Made by a program: the position numbers and the translations under genes. DNA of 19,840 nucleotides from QHWK01 sp035315685 (GTDB taxonomy: Bacteria; Acidobacteriota; Vicinamibacteria; Vicinamibacterales; CAVVIG01). The notes below the pieces were generated by a model. It was given only the letters and a program-made list of their open reading frames with translations, searched no databases and was not told where the DNA came from. The stretch lies in assembly GCA_035315685.1 (NCBI GenBank), contig DATFXR010000553.1, forward strand, positions 1-19,840. The letters run 5' to 3'. Below are positions 1 to 8,018 of the stretch, piece after piece (within the stretch, counting starts at the first letter, position 1; the number at the start of each line of letters is the position of its first letter).

Positions 1-2
1 TT

Positions 3-152
3 CCGTTCCTGGGCATCCGCGTCGTCTCCAACAACATCACCAATGGCGGGCCGTACGATGCGACGACTGGTCCGGCGTGCCAGGAGTACGTGCTCGACGT
101 CGTGAAGGCGTACGTTGCCGGACAGCGACGGTCGCCGCCGAGGCAGCAATAG
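3..152 (+). CDS. 5'-methylthioadenosine/S-adenosylhomocysteine nucleosidase family, 3' end only
   Basis: This is the last 49 codons of a gene that begins before the window; reading frame 3 is open from the edge to TAG at 150-152. The peptide contains GIRVVSNNITNGG and then ACQEYVLDVVKAYVAG. I recognise these as the C-terminal part of the PNP/UDP phosphorylase family, closest to MTA/SAH nucleosidases, in which the 'SNNITNGG' strand lies near the active site and the last helix carries a C-Q-E-Y/F pattern. Such enzymes cleave the N-glycosidic bond of methylthioadenosine and S-adenosylhomocysteine in the cytoplasm. The catalytic Asp and the purine pocket lie outside the window, so a related nucleoside phosphorylase cannot be excluded. 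The short basic tail (RRSPPRQQ) looks non-conserved. Confidence 0.65.
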   Translation, partial: PFLGIRVVSNNITNGGPYDATTGPACQEYVLDVVKAYVAGQRRSPPRQQ

Positions 153-916
153 CCATCGGCCGCACCTGGCACGGCGACGCTGCCCTAATGGCCGCAGGTA
201 TACAGTCTGACGGTCAACGGCCTCTGGACACTCCTAGCACGGTCGCGGTTGTGCCGAGACTGTCCGTGGCGCCGTGTGCTGGCGCGATCATCATCACGAA
301 CGGTTCCTTGGTTGCCGCTGTCCACCACCAGGTCTCGCTGGTTCGTCCGACGGCCGTCGTAACACTCCGCGGCCCGACAAGGAGCGCGATCGCCGCGGCC
401 GGTGATCGGACCATCATGCGTGTTCATTTCATGCGCTGTCCCTCCTGGCGAAGTGAAGCCGACTCGAGCCGGGCGGCGCGGATGTTCAGCGACGGTCACG
501 CGTTGTCAAGACCAAAGTGCCGTGATCTGATTGCGGAGTGCGTTGCCCCAGCGTAGGGAGTGAATGAGGGACCAATTCGCAGCTGCCCGGAGGGTCGCAA
601 GCGCGAGGAGTTGGCGAGAAGATTGGAGGACGGTGCGCCAGAAGTGGCAGCATCGAGTCGGCGGTCGACGCGCGATCAGCGGTGCGGCAGCGACCATTAC
701 GACGACAGCGTCCGCGGCCGAGCGCGTGAGACCGTGAGAACTCGAACGAAACCGCGCGAAAGCGACGTATGCGGAACGCGGAGAGGCATTCGCAACCCGC
801 GAAACTCGACGGCGCGTGGCGCGGTCAAGGCATCGACCTCGACAATTCGCGCACCGCAGTGTTTATAGACAGTTCCGCGTGAACCTCTCGCGCCCGGCAA
901 AGATCGAAGGAGGCAT
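153..916. other. No convincing gene; upstream region of the membrane glycosyltransferase
   Basis: About 760 bases in which open frames exist on both strands but none gives a protein I recognise, and none combines a good start with an RBS. The two overlapping frames at 185-556 look like GC-rich chance frames. Close to the right end there is a weak sigma-70-like pair, TCGACA at 839-844 and TATAGA at 864-869, with a long 19-base spacer; it could drive the gene at 917. Degraded coding sequence is possible but I see no specific relic. Confidence 0.45.
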
Positions 917-2455
917 GTGAACCCGGTTCGCTTCAGGACGATATACTCCCAGCGTTCATCGGCCCGTCCCTCGAACGACACCCTGTCACCGGCGATGCCG
1001 ACCGATACAGCACCTGCGCGTCCCGTTCCGCTGTGGGCCCGCGTGCTCGACGTCCTGTGCCTGCTGCTCGCGTTCGTCGCGATCATCGTCGCGATCTCGG
1101 GCGGCTTCCGGGAGCGACTCTTGGGCGTGCGGTTCGCCGTCACGTCGCCGTATCCGCTGCTCATCTGGGCACTCGTCATCGGCGCGGTCCGCCACGTCGT
1201 CGCACCACAGAGCCCGTTGCATCGCGAGTTCCCGACACGAGTGACCGAATGGGTTCGCTTGCCGCAAGTCCGTTCCGCCGCGGTGGTGGTGGCGGGAACG
1301 CGACCGGCGATGCTGCTCGTCGGGTACCTCGCCGTGTTCATGGTCGGCTATGTCAACGGCCGAGCACCGCTTCGTCATTTCGACAACGAACTCCTGAACC
1401 TGCCTGTCCGCTGGGATGCAGGCTGGTATTTGCAGATCGTCACCGACGGATATCGCTACGTGCCAAGCGACTCGGATTTGCAACAGAACATCGTGTTCTT
1501 TCCGGCCTATCCGATGCTCGTGCGTCTGGTTGGACGTCTGTTTGGCGGCCATACGCCCGGATACATCGCGGCAGGAATGCTCATCTCGCTGGCGGCTTTC
1601 TGCGGTGCGCTCGTGTACCTGTACATGTTCGCGCGCGACGCGCTCGGCGAGGAAAAAGCGGGCTTTGCGCTGTGGCTGCTGGCATCGTATCCGTTCGCGC
1701 TGTTCTTCGGGGCGCTCTACACGGAGTCGTTGTTTCTGGTCAGCGTCATCGGCGCCTTCTATCACCTGACGAAAGGTCACCTCTTAGGTGCCGCGTTTTG
1801 GGGCTTACTGGCGGGGCTCACCAAACTGAATGGCGTCATGCTGTGCCTGCCGCTCGCGCTGGTGGTGGTCTCACCGTGGCTGTCTCCAGCGCTCGTGCGA
1901 GATCGATTCGCCCTGCCGCTCATCGCACAGCCACGGGAATCGAAGGACGGACGCTTGACGCTCGCAGGGCTGGGCGTGGCGGCGATGCCCGCGGTAGGCA
2001 TGCTGCTGTACTCCGCCTTCATCTGGCGCCTGACCGGTGACCCGCTTGCCTGGGCCAAGGGCCACATCGCATGGGGCCGTACCTACCAGTCGCTCACGAC
2101 ATTCGTCACGACCCAGTACGCGTTCATCGCGAACGCCGGCCTGAGCGGATATCTCGCCAGCCCCGGGTACGATGTGCTGAATGCGCTCGGCGCCTTGTTC
2201 GTGCTCACAACGGCCTGGCCAGTGGCGCGTCGGCTTGGCCTCTCGTACGCCGTGTTGATGGTCCTCATGACGCTGCCGCCGATCGTCTATGGGGGGTGGC
2301 TGTCCGCTGGCCGGTTTTCATCCGTGATGTTTCCGGCGTTCGTCTGGCTCGCAAACGTCATTCCTCAGTCGCAGCGATCTGCGTGGCTTGTGGGTTTTGG
2401 CGCGCTGCAGGCGTTCAATGCCGCGCTCTTCTACACGTGGCGTCCGCTCTTCTAG
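917..2455 (+). CDS. PIG-V-like polytopic mannosyltransferase (GT-C fold)
   Basis: A 512-residue integral membrane protein. Hydrophobic segments start around residues 41-60, 78-92 and 131-147 and then alternate to the C-terminus. The first large outer loop carries RWDAGWY (165-171) and then FFPAYPMLVRL (194-204). This is the arrangement of PIG-V-type (GPI mannosyltransferase 2-like) enzymes, which use a lipid-linked sugar donor on the outer face of the membrane; the Asp of RWDAGWY is the expected catalytic acid. The GTG start at 917 is chosen because AAGGAGG lies at 907-913, although the spacing is short (3 bases). An ATG at 995 would give a 486-residue version starting MPTDTAP and cannot be excluded. 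It is followed after 4 bases by a second membrane protein, so the two are probably cotranscribed. The acceptor is unknown; a cell-surface glycan or glycoprotein is the usual role for bacterial members. Confidence 0.75.
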   Translation: MNPVRFRTIYSQRSSARPSNDTLSPAMPTDTAPARPVPLWARVLDVLCLLLAFVAIIVAISGGFRERLLGVRFAVTSPYPLLIWALVIGAVRHVVAPQSPLHREFPTRVTEWVRLPQVRSAAVVVAGTRPAMLLVGYLAVFMVGYVNGRAPLRHFDNELLNLPVRWDAGWYLQIVTDGYRYVPSDSDLQQNIVFFPAYPMLVRLVGRLFGGHTPGYIAAGMLISLAAFCGALVYLYMFARDALGEEKAGFALWLLASYPFALFFGALYTESLFLVSVIGAFYHLTKGHLLGAAFWGLLAGLTKLNGVMLCLPLALVVVSPWLSPALVRDRFALPLIAQPRESKDGRLTLAGLGVAAMPAVGMLLYSAFIWRLTGDPLAWAKGHIAWGRTYQSLTTFVTTQYAFIANAGLSGYLASPGYDVLNALGALFVLTTAWPVARRLGLSYAVLMVLMTLPPIVYGGWLSAGRFSSVMFPAFVWLANVIPQSQRSAWLVGFGALQAFNAALFYTWRPLF

Positions 2456-2459
2456 CGGC

Positions 2460-4151
2460 ATGACCGTCTCGATTCGACAGCCTTCGCAGGAGCCTGCGAC
2501 GCCGGCCGTTCGGATCCGTACCGCCGTCACAGCGCTGATGACGAAAGCGTCCGTGCTGGGAAACTCGATGGCCGGCGCGGCACTCCTGTTGTCCGCGCTG
2601 GCGGTGATGCTGACCTGGCCGCAGGCCTGGTATCTCGGAACGCGAGTTGTCGCTCATGACGACCCGTTGCTGAGCATCTGGAGCCTCGAGTGGCTGGCGC
2701 ACGCGCTAAGGACCGCGCCGGCGCACTTGTTCGACGGCAACATCTTCTATCCGCACACGCGCACGCTCGCGTACTCCGACGCCAGGCTGCTCGAGGGGCT
2801 CGTCGCGGCGCCGTGGTTGTGGGCGCACGTGAACCCTGTCCACGTCTACAACCTGCTGCTGTTCGGCGGCATCGTGTCGTCGGGGCTGGGCATGTTCCTC
2901 CTCGTCCGGCATCTGACCGGCAATCCGGACGCGGCGCTGGTGTCGGCGGCGATCTTCGCGCTGGCGCCGTACCGCATCGCGCACTTGATGCATCTGGAGT
3001 TGCAGTGGACGATGTGGATGCCGCTGACGCTCTGGGCGATTCATCGCGTGTTCGATGATGGCTCGATGCGGCACGGCGTCATGGCCGGCGCGTTCCTGGC
3101 GCTGCAGCTCCTTTCCTGCGTGTACTACGGAGCCTTCCTGGCCATCATCGTCGCCGTATTCGTTCCGCTGCTGGCGCTCTCGCAGCGACGCCGCGTGAAG
3201 CGCGCGTTGATCCCTCTATGCGTCGGTGCGATTCTTCCGGCGGTCGTGGCGATCGCATACGGAGCGCCTTACATCGCGAACACACAGATATCCGGCACGC
3301 GCGACCCGGGCGAGATCATGAACTTCAGCGCGTACCTCTCCAGTTACATCACGGCTCCGACCGGAAACTGGTTGTGGGGATGGACTGGTGGAAGGTTCGA
3401 GGGCGACGAACGGCAACTCTTTCCCGGCGTCATCGCTGTCGCTCTGGCGCTGTTGCCGCTTGCCCGGCGAGGTCGGCCGCGGTTGGTATGGATCTACCTC
3501 GCGATCACGGTCGTCGCGATTTTTCTTTCGCTGGGTATGAACGGGATCGTCTACACGTGGCTTCACGATCACATCTGGGTACTCGCCGGGTTTCGCGCGC
3601 CGGCTCGGTTCGGAATACTGGTGATGTGCGGGCTGGCCGTGCTGGCAGGCTTCGGGTACCAGTCGCTTCAGCAGATCACGTCCGCTCCGACGGTCGTGCT
3701 GATTGCAGCGTTGGTGGCGATCGGCGTGGAATACGGTTCGAGTCCTGTGCTGCTGGACGAAATCCCACCCCGGACACCCGACGTATACAGGTTTGTCAGT
3801 CTGGCCGATCCTGGGGTCGTCGTCGAGTTACCGATCGTCGAGGGGTACCTCAATCCGACTTACATGTTCTGGTCGACACGGCACTGGCATCCTCTCGTCA
3901 ACGGCTACAGCGGGTTCAAGCCGCTCGACTATACCGAGACCACGCGACGCATGCGTACGTTCCCGGACGAAGCCTCGATTGCGCGCCTGCGGCAGCTCGA
4001 CGTTCGATACATCCTGGTGCACGAAACCTATTTTCAGGAAAAAGAGCGGACGCGGTTGATGCTCGCTCTGGCGCGCCGTCCGGAGCTCGTGCCGGGAGGG
4101 AGTTATCGCGACTGGATCGGCACGACGCGCGTGTTCGAGCTGAAGCCCTGA
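2460..4151 (+). CDS. Polytopic membrane protein, probable GT-C-type glycosyltransferase
   Basis: A protein of 563 residues with about ten or more hydrophobic segments, starting with one at residues 36-52. I chose the ATG at 2460, 4 bases after the previous stop; an in-frame start at 2388 would overlap that gene by 68 bases. The first outer loop contains AHDDPLLSIWSLEW (65-78), with paired Asp residues where GT-C enzymes usually keep their acidic metal- or donor-binding residues. An NIFYPH segment follows (94-99). The C-terminal part from about residue 430 looks soluble (strands, VVVELPIVEGY) and resembles the extracytoplasmic domain of YfhO-like or 'predicted membrane' glycosyltransferases. 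I cannot name the family with certainty. Tandem arrangement with the PIG-V-like gene suggests a two-step modification of the same lipid or surface polymer. Confidence 0.65.
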   Translation: MTVSIRQPSQEPATPAVRIRTAVTALMTKASVLGNSMAGAALLLSALAVMLTWPQAWYLGTRVVAHDDPLLSIWSLEWLAHALRTAPAHLFDGNIFYPHTRTLAYSDARLLEGLVAAPWLWAHVNPVHVYNLLLFGGIVSSGLGMFLLVRHLTGNPDAALVSAAIFALAPYRIAHLMHLELQWTMWMPLTLWAIHRVFDDGSMRHGVMAGAFLALQLLSCVYYGAFLAIIVAVFVPLLALSQRRRVKRALIPLCVGAILPAVVAIAYGAPYIANTQISGTRDPGEIMNFSAYLSSYITAPTGNWLWGWTGGRFEGDERQLFPGVIAVALALLPLARRGRPRLVWIYLAITVVAIFLSLGMNGIVYTWLHDHIWVLAGFRAPARFGILVMCGLAVLAGFGYQSLQQITSAPTVVLIAALVAIGVEYGSSPVLLDEIPPRTPDVYRFVSLADPGVVVELPIVEGYLNPTYMFWSTRHWHPLVNGYSGFKPLDYTETTRRMRTFPDEASIARLRQLDVRYILVHETYFQEKERTRLMLALARRPELVPGGSYRDWIGTTRVFELKP

Positions 4152-4155
4152 GAAT

Positions 4156-4181
4156 CCGACGTTCGCTCCACTGAACGTCGG
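4156..4181 (+). terminator. Perfect 9-bp hairpin after the glycosyltransferase pair
   Basis: CCGACGTTC at 4156-4164 pairs exactly with GAACGTCGG at 4173-4181 across an 8-base loop, starting 5 bases after the stop codon. No T-run follows, so it is either a weak intrinsic terminator or a 3'-end-protecting stem. Its position directly behind the stop and its perfect pairing support a transcription-end role. Confidence 0.6.
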
Positions 4182-4236
4182 CAGCCCGCGAACCTCACTC
4201 GCCGATCGCAGCCAGTTCAGCTACGCTAGCAGCAGC

Positions 4237-4641
4237 GTGCCGCTCACGTTCGAGATCCATCCGGAGCTGCGTCTGCTGTTCATTCGTGGTCACGGAATCG
4301 TGACGCAGGTTGAACGCCTTCGCGCGATGCTCGCATGGTTACACGATCCGGACTACGAGAGTTGTGAGGATGCGCTCTTCGACGTCTCCGCGGCCAAGAC
4401 GACGCCGCGAATCGCCGAATTGCGCAAGCTGATCGCAATCCTTCAACAGACACCGCATAGGGGAGGTCCGCGCCGGCTCGCCATCGTCACATCGAAGCCC
4501 ATTACATTCGGTGTCGCGCACGTATTCGGCAAGCTGGTGCGCGTCAGCGGGCTTCCTCTCCACGTCAGAGTCTTCATGGACGCGCAGAGCGCATGGAGAT
4601 GGCTGCGGCCTGATCTGCTGCCATCAATCTCTGTTAAGTGA
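4237..4641 (+). CDS. SpoIIAA/STAS-like small protein
   Basis: A 134-residue soluble protein starting with GTG. It has alternating strands and helices: MPLTFEIHPELRLLFIRGHG at the start, a LFDVSA strand at about residues 47-52, then RRLAIVTSKPITFGVAHVF, and RVFMDAQSAWRWL at the end. The closing 'VF.d...A..WL' pattern and the 'v.....ell..r..G.v' opening are typical of SpoIIAA-like (STAS-fold) proteins found widely in bacteria, many with no known partner. I see no phosphorylatable DS motif of the true anti-anti-sigma factors, so a direct sigma-regulatory role is not supported. There is no clear RBS in front of 4237. It stands alone between two hairpins. Confidence 0.6.
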   Translation: MPLTFEIHPELRLLFIRGHGIVTQVERLRAMLAWLHDPDYESCEDALFDVSAAKTTPRIAELRKLIAILQQTPHRGGPRRLAIVTSKPITFGVAHVFGKLVRVSGLPLHVRVFMDAQSAWRWLRPDLLPSISVK

Positions 4642-4650
4642 TGTACCTCG

Positions 4651-4667
4651 CCTGGAGCGGCTCCAGG
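4651..4667. terminator. Compact palindrome between convergent genes
   Basis: CCTGGAGC (4651-4658) and GCTCCAGG (4660-4667) are perfect inverted copies around one base; as RNA this is a 7-bp stem with a CGG loop. It lies in the 65-base gap between the stop of the rightward gene (4641) and the stop of the leftward gene (4707), so it can serve both strands. There is no T-run. Confidence 0.5.
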
Positions 4668-4706
4668 GTCATCGTCCCCCCGTTCTCAGATCCAAGCTGG
4701 CGCAGA

Positions 4707-6233
4707 TTAACGTTGGTCTTGAAGCCCCTGCGGAACCTGCAGCGCCGTGGTTTCGATGACCAGAAGCGCGTTCCTTAGTTCCACGATGTGCGCGGCCTGG
4801 ACGACGGTCGCGCCGCCCGACAGCATCGGGTCGGTGTAGATCGGTGGGGCTGCGCCGCCCGCGATGTACGCGTCCGCCAGAGCGGTGCGCAGTTCCTCGA
4901 TGTGCAGCGCCTTGACGACGGTCACCCCGGGCGTCAACGTCGGATCGGTCCACGGGAACACTGTCAACCCTTTTCCGAGCCGGGCGGCGTCGACACGCTG
5001 GCGAAGCTCGGTGATGTGCACGGCCTTGATGACGGTGAGTCCCGACGTCAGGGTTTGGTCGGTAAACGGCCCGTTCGGCAGGAGCCGGGCGATGTTGGTC
5101 AGTCCGAGCGTGCCGCCCACCATCACCTTTTGATCGGGCTGCACGACCATCGTCTCGACAAGGTTGGTGGTCGTCCCGCCGCCCGCGGTATCGAAGCTCG
5201 AATCGAAGGCACCGTTGGGGAACAGCCGCGCGGCGGCGTAGGTGTTGATGCCGTCGACGTTGTTGAAATTCCCTCCAATCAGGAAGCGGCCGTCCGCCAG
5301 TGGCACCACGGAGTCGATAAGGTTGCCCCCCACAACGGGGACGTTGAACGACAAGTCGAGCGATCCATCGGTACCATCCAACTGGGCCAGAAAGTCGCGC
5401 GTCTCGGCCGAAGGCGCCTGGAACGTCATACGCCCGCCGACGAGGATGTGGCCGTCTGCCTTGACCGCGACCGCATTGACAAAGTTCGCGCCGCCGCGGT
5501 TGATGGCCAACGGGCTGAAGTTCGTATCGAGCGAGCCGCCACCGTTCAGGCGCGCCAGATATATCCGCGAGATGCCGTTGACCGTGCCGAAAATTCCGCC
5601 TACGACGATGGCGCCGTCCGCCTGGAGCGCAAGCGCGAAGACCGAGTTGTTGAAGCTCGGTGCGAACGCTCCGTCGAGCGTTCCATCCGCGTTAAGTCGC
5701 GCGAGGCCGTTCCGGGCAGTGCCGTTGATCTGACTGAAGCCGCCGCCGACGAGAATCTTGCCGTCGGGCTGAACCAGCATCACGTCGACCGTGAAGTTGG
5801 CCGTCGTGGTGAAAGCCGGATCGATGGAGCCGTCAGGCATCAGACGCGCGATGCGTGTTTTCGCGACCCCGCCAAGCTGGGTGAAATCGCCGCCGACGAG
5901 AATGTGGCCGTCAGACGTTACAGCGACCGCCCAGACGTTGGCGCCAACCGTCACGCCGGTCGTGAAGGCCGCATCCAGCGAGCCGTCGGCGTTGAGCCTG
6001 GCAAGGTGTCCATGAGTCACGGCGTTTACTTGCGTAAACGCGCCGCCGATGATCACCTTGCCATCCGCCTGCACGGCGATCGCATGAACGGCGCCGTTCG
6101 TGGTTGCGTTGAACGAGGGGTCGAAGAACTGCGCCGCCGCCGGCGTCGGCAGCGCGAGCAGGAGCGCACATATCGCACCGACAGTTACACAGCATCCCAT
6201 CCGGCGCGTCGAACGAAGTCTGGGCCTGGTCAT
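4707..6233 (-). CDS. Secreted Delta-60 repeat seven-bladed beta-propeller with C-terminal tandem repeats
   Basis: A 508-residue exported protein. The ATG at 6233 is preferred over the in-frame ATG at 6269 because a GGAG RBS sits about 8 bases upstream of it. Residues 1-34 form a signal peptide (basic start, ICALLLALP core, PAAA|Q cleavage). Seven consecutive Delta-60-type units follow (about residues 38-390), each with a 'DG(K/H)I(L/I)(V/I)GG.F' strand and an 'ARL..DGS.D..F' strand about 50 residues apart, which fits one closed seven-bladed propeller. The last 110 residues hold three copies of a different 38-residue repeat (separate entry). No catalytic residues are evident; a binding or scaffold role at the cell surface or outside is inferred. 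It lies 49 bases behind the other exported gene and is probably cotranscribed with it. Confidence 0.8.
   Translation of the reverse strand: MTRPRLRSTRRMGCCVTVGAICALLLALPTPAAAQFFDPSFNATTNGAVHAIAVQADGKVIIGGAFTQVNAVTHGHLARLNADGSLDAAFTTGVTVGANVWAVAVTSDGHILVGGDFTQLGGVAKTRIARLMPDGSIDPAFTTTANFTVDVMLVQPDGKILVGGGFSQINGTARNGLARLNADGTLDGAFAPSFNNSVFALALQADGAIVVGGIFGTVNGISRIYLARLNGGGSLDTNFSPLAINRGGANFVNAVAVKADGHILVGGRMTFQAPSAETRDFLAQLDGTDGSLDLSFNVPVVGGNLIDSVVPLADGRFLIGGNFNNVDGINTYAAARLFPNGAFDSSFDTAGGGTTTNLVETMVVQPDQKVMVGGTLGLTNIARLLPNGPFTDQTLTSGLTVIKAVHITELRQRVDAARLGKGLTVFPWTDPTLTPGVTVVKALHIEELRTALADAYIAGGAAPPIYTDPMLSGGATVVQAAHIVELRNALLVIETTALQVPQGLQDQR
4767..5066 (-). repeat. Triplicated 38-residue protein repeat, TDxxLxxGxTVVKAxHIxELR
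   Basis: Inside the 3' end of the Delta-60 gene the units TDQTL, TDPTL and TDPML recur at exactly 38-residue (114-base) steps. Each is followed by G(L/V/A)TV(I/V)(K/Q)A.HI.ELR. The DNA copies have diverged, so this is a protein-level repeat, not a recent duplication. I recall similar 'G.TVIKA.H..ELR' tails on acidobacterial exported proteins; a surface-attachment or sorting function is a guess. Confidence 0.7.
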
Positions 6234-6282
6234 CGTGGCTCTCCAAAGGCGAAGTCGACTGGAGCGCAACTCATCGCGGCGG

Positions 6283-7710
6283 CTACTGGAGCGTCAGCAG
6301 GACGAGAATCTCGCCCTTGCCGTCCGGCAGCGCCTCGAGCGCCTTGCCGAGCAGCGTGCCCGGCCGATGCATCCACGCGCCGTCGACGCGCTTCGGCCGC
6401 GACCGCATCGCGTAGCCGGGTGTCGGACTCGTCACCAGCAGATCGCCGATCCGGATCGCGCCATAGCTCGCATCCGCTTTCACCCTCACCCGCCCGCTCT
6501 GCGCCACCATCGCCTTGTCGTCGCCCTGCTCGCCAAGCACCAATCCCGGCTGGCGCGAGACCGCGCCGGCCACGCGCGTGTCATACGCCTTCGGCGCCGC
6601 CAGGACGCGATTCGGTTCCGTCGGATCTACGATCACCACCGTCCCTGGATCGAGCGGCGCCGCCGTTTCCACCCACTCCGCCACGTCCTGATACTTGGCC
6701 CCGATGTTGCCGTCCACCGTCACGTTCCCCGCCACGCGCAGCTTCTCGGTCGCCGCCGGGGTCACGCCAATACCGATGTTCCCGGTGTTGGTCACCAGGA
6801 ACTTCGAACTGCTGCCGATCATGAAATTGATTGACCCACCCGCAGCGATGTTGTTGATCCGGTATTCGTGCGTGACGTTGTTGAAGCCCTGAAACTGTCC
6901 CAGCGCGCCGAACTGGTCGTAGAACAGCATCCCGGAGTACGCCGTGGCGCTGTTGGCCCGGTTCTGGACCGCGAGGCCAGTGATGGCGCCGGCGGGGTCG
7001 GTGAATGCGACGTGTAAAGCATCGACGGGCGTCGTCGTTCCCACCCCGATGGAGTTCCCTGACTGGAACATCGCCGAATTGCCCAGGCTCGTGGCGTCGG
7101 TGAACTTGCCGACGAACCCGACGCTCCCGACCGTCGCCTGCGTCGTCGCTCCGTGCCCGCCCACCGCTGTCGTTGTCGCTTTGCTACTGCCGCTCACCGG
7201 CGCGTCGGGCGCCCCAGGCGCGGCAGCGAGCAGATACGCCGACGCCGGTTTTCCCCCCAACGTCTCCGCGTCGGCCGCCTTCAACGCATACGGCACACTC
7301 GCCAGCAGCACGCGCCGCTGCTCCTGTTCACCTGCCCGGTTGAACCGTACGCCGAGCCACCGCGGCTCGCCCGTCGTGAACAGCTCGAGCGGCAGCCCCT
7401 CGGTCGACGCCGCCCCCAGCAGCACGTTGAAGCGGCCGTCGCTGCTCACCGCGACGTTCTGCGATTCTTCCCACAACGGGATGCCGCCTTCCTCTTCGCG
7501 ATAGACCGCCAGCGTGATGGTCTCCACCGGCGCAATCGGCAATCCGTCCGCCGGGTGGAACGATCCGCTGAACCACATCACGCGCGGCACGGGCGCGATC
7601 GACGTGGGCGCGATGGCCGACTGTTGCGCGCGCGCTCCAGCCAGGCACGCGAGCCACATGAGCGCGGCGGTGCCACACACCCGCATCGGAGATCTCCGAC
7701 CTGCAACCAT
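6283..7710 (-). CDS. Exported tail-fibre/adhesin-like protein with YALKAADAETLGG motif
   Basis: A 475-residue protein. The ATG at 7710 is chosen because GGAGGG lies 6 bases upstream, a strong RBS; the in-frame start at 7782 has none. Residues 1-28 are a signal peptide (ALMWLACLAGARA|QQ). Residues 40-140 form a beta-rich domain (PVETITLAVYREEEGG, then DGRFNVLLGA). VPYALKAADAETLGG (139-153) is a motif I associate with Acidobacteriota and myxobacterial exported proteins. The middle (about 230-330) has the repetitive 'NTGNIGIGVTPA..KL.V.GNVTVDGNI' style of trimeric tail fibres. The C-terminal 130 residues (KYQDVAEWV to GEILVLLTLQ) form a compact beta domain like those at the ends of such fibres. 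No enzyme motif is seen. It is the first gene of a leftward pair and divergent from the sigma-factor operon. Confidence 0.7.
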   Translation of the reverse strand: MVAGRRSPMRVCGTAALMWLACLAGARAQQSAIAPTSIAPVPRVMWFSGSFHPADGLPIAPVETITLAVYREEEGGIPLWEESQNVAVSSDGRFNVLLGAASTEGLPLELFTTGEPRWLGVRFNRAGEQEQRRVLLASVPYALKAADAETLGGKPASAYLLAAAPGAPDAPVSGSSKATTTAVGGHGATTQATVGSVGFVGKFTDATSLGNSAMFQSGNSIGVGTTTPVDALHVAFTDPAGAITGLAVQNRANSATAYSGMLFYDQFGALGQFQGFNNVTHEYRINNIAAGGSINFMIGSSSKFLVTNTGNIGIGVTPAATEKLRVAGNVTVDGNIGAKYQDVAEWVETAAPLDPGTVVIVDPTEPNRVLAAPKAYDTRVAGAVSRQPGLVLGEQGDDKAMVAQSGRVRVKADASYGAIRIGDLLVTSPTPGYAMRSRPKRVDGAWMHRPGTLLGKALEALPDGKGEILVLLTLQ

Positions 7711-8018
7711 GGTGTCCCTCCTCGACGGAGACGGTCGTCGGAACGAATTGAAGACGCTGTATGCGCCAGATGTCTGCGTCACCGTGAAGATGGGTTGACG
7801 CGGCGGTTTCTTTCATCGCCTGAAAGAAAACGACGTCACGGCCCATTGGCCGCTATAGAAGGATTCGGGCGCGGGCTCTCGCGACCGCGCTCCGCGCTGA
7901 CCGCGCGACCGAACTTACGATTTATTTTCGATTCATCAAATGACGAAAGTTACCCTTCGTGGACCTTGCAGGCGCAAGGAGTACTCAGTCAGAATATGCG
8001 CTCCAAAGCTGAGGTTCC
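7711..8018. other. Divergent intergenic region with a perfect hairpin
   Basis: A 308-base region between the leftward exported genes and the rightward sigma operon; it must hold both promoters. It is locally AT-richer at 7915-7940. It contains the perfect hairpin listed separately (7807-7829). A possible promoter for the sigma operon is TTGCAG (7966-7971) with CAGAAT (7990-7995) at an 18-base spacing, which is weak. Several out-of-frame ORFs cross the region but none is convincing. Confidence 0.5.
7807..7829. promoter_or_regulatory. Perfect 9-bp inverted repeat, operator or 5'-UTR hairpin
   Basis: TTTCTTTCA (7807-7815), loop TCGCC, TGAAAGAAA (7821-7829). It lies 97 bases upstream of the leftward start codon and 190 bases upstream of the sigma gene. 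Its AT-rich arms stand out in this GC-rich DNA. It is suitably placed to be a repressor or activator site between divergent promoters, or a stem in the leader of the exported-protein transcript. Confidence 0.5.

Noticed and set aside
77..556. 159-codon plus-strand frame with two overlapping minus-strand frames
   Set aside because: Its start lies inside the nucleosidase gene, its composition is Arg/Ala/Ser-rich, and no family pattern or RBS was seen; typical GC-rich chance frames.
4788..6824. 678-codon plus-strand frame across the exported genes
   Set aside because: It is antisense to the Delta-60 and tail-fibre genes, which have signal peptides, RBSs and clear repeats; its own sequence is repetitive Arg/Asp-rich antisense.
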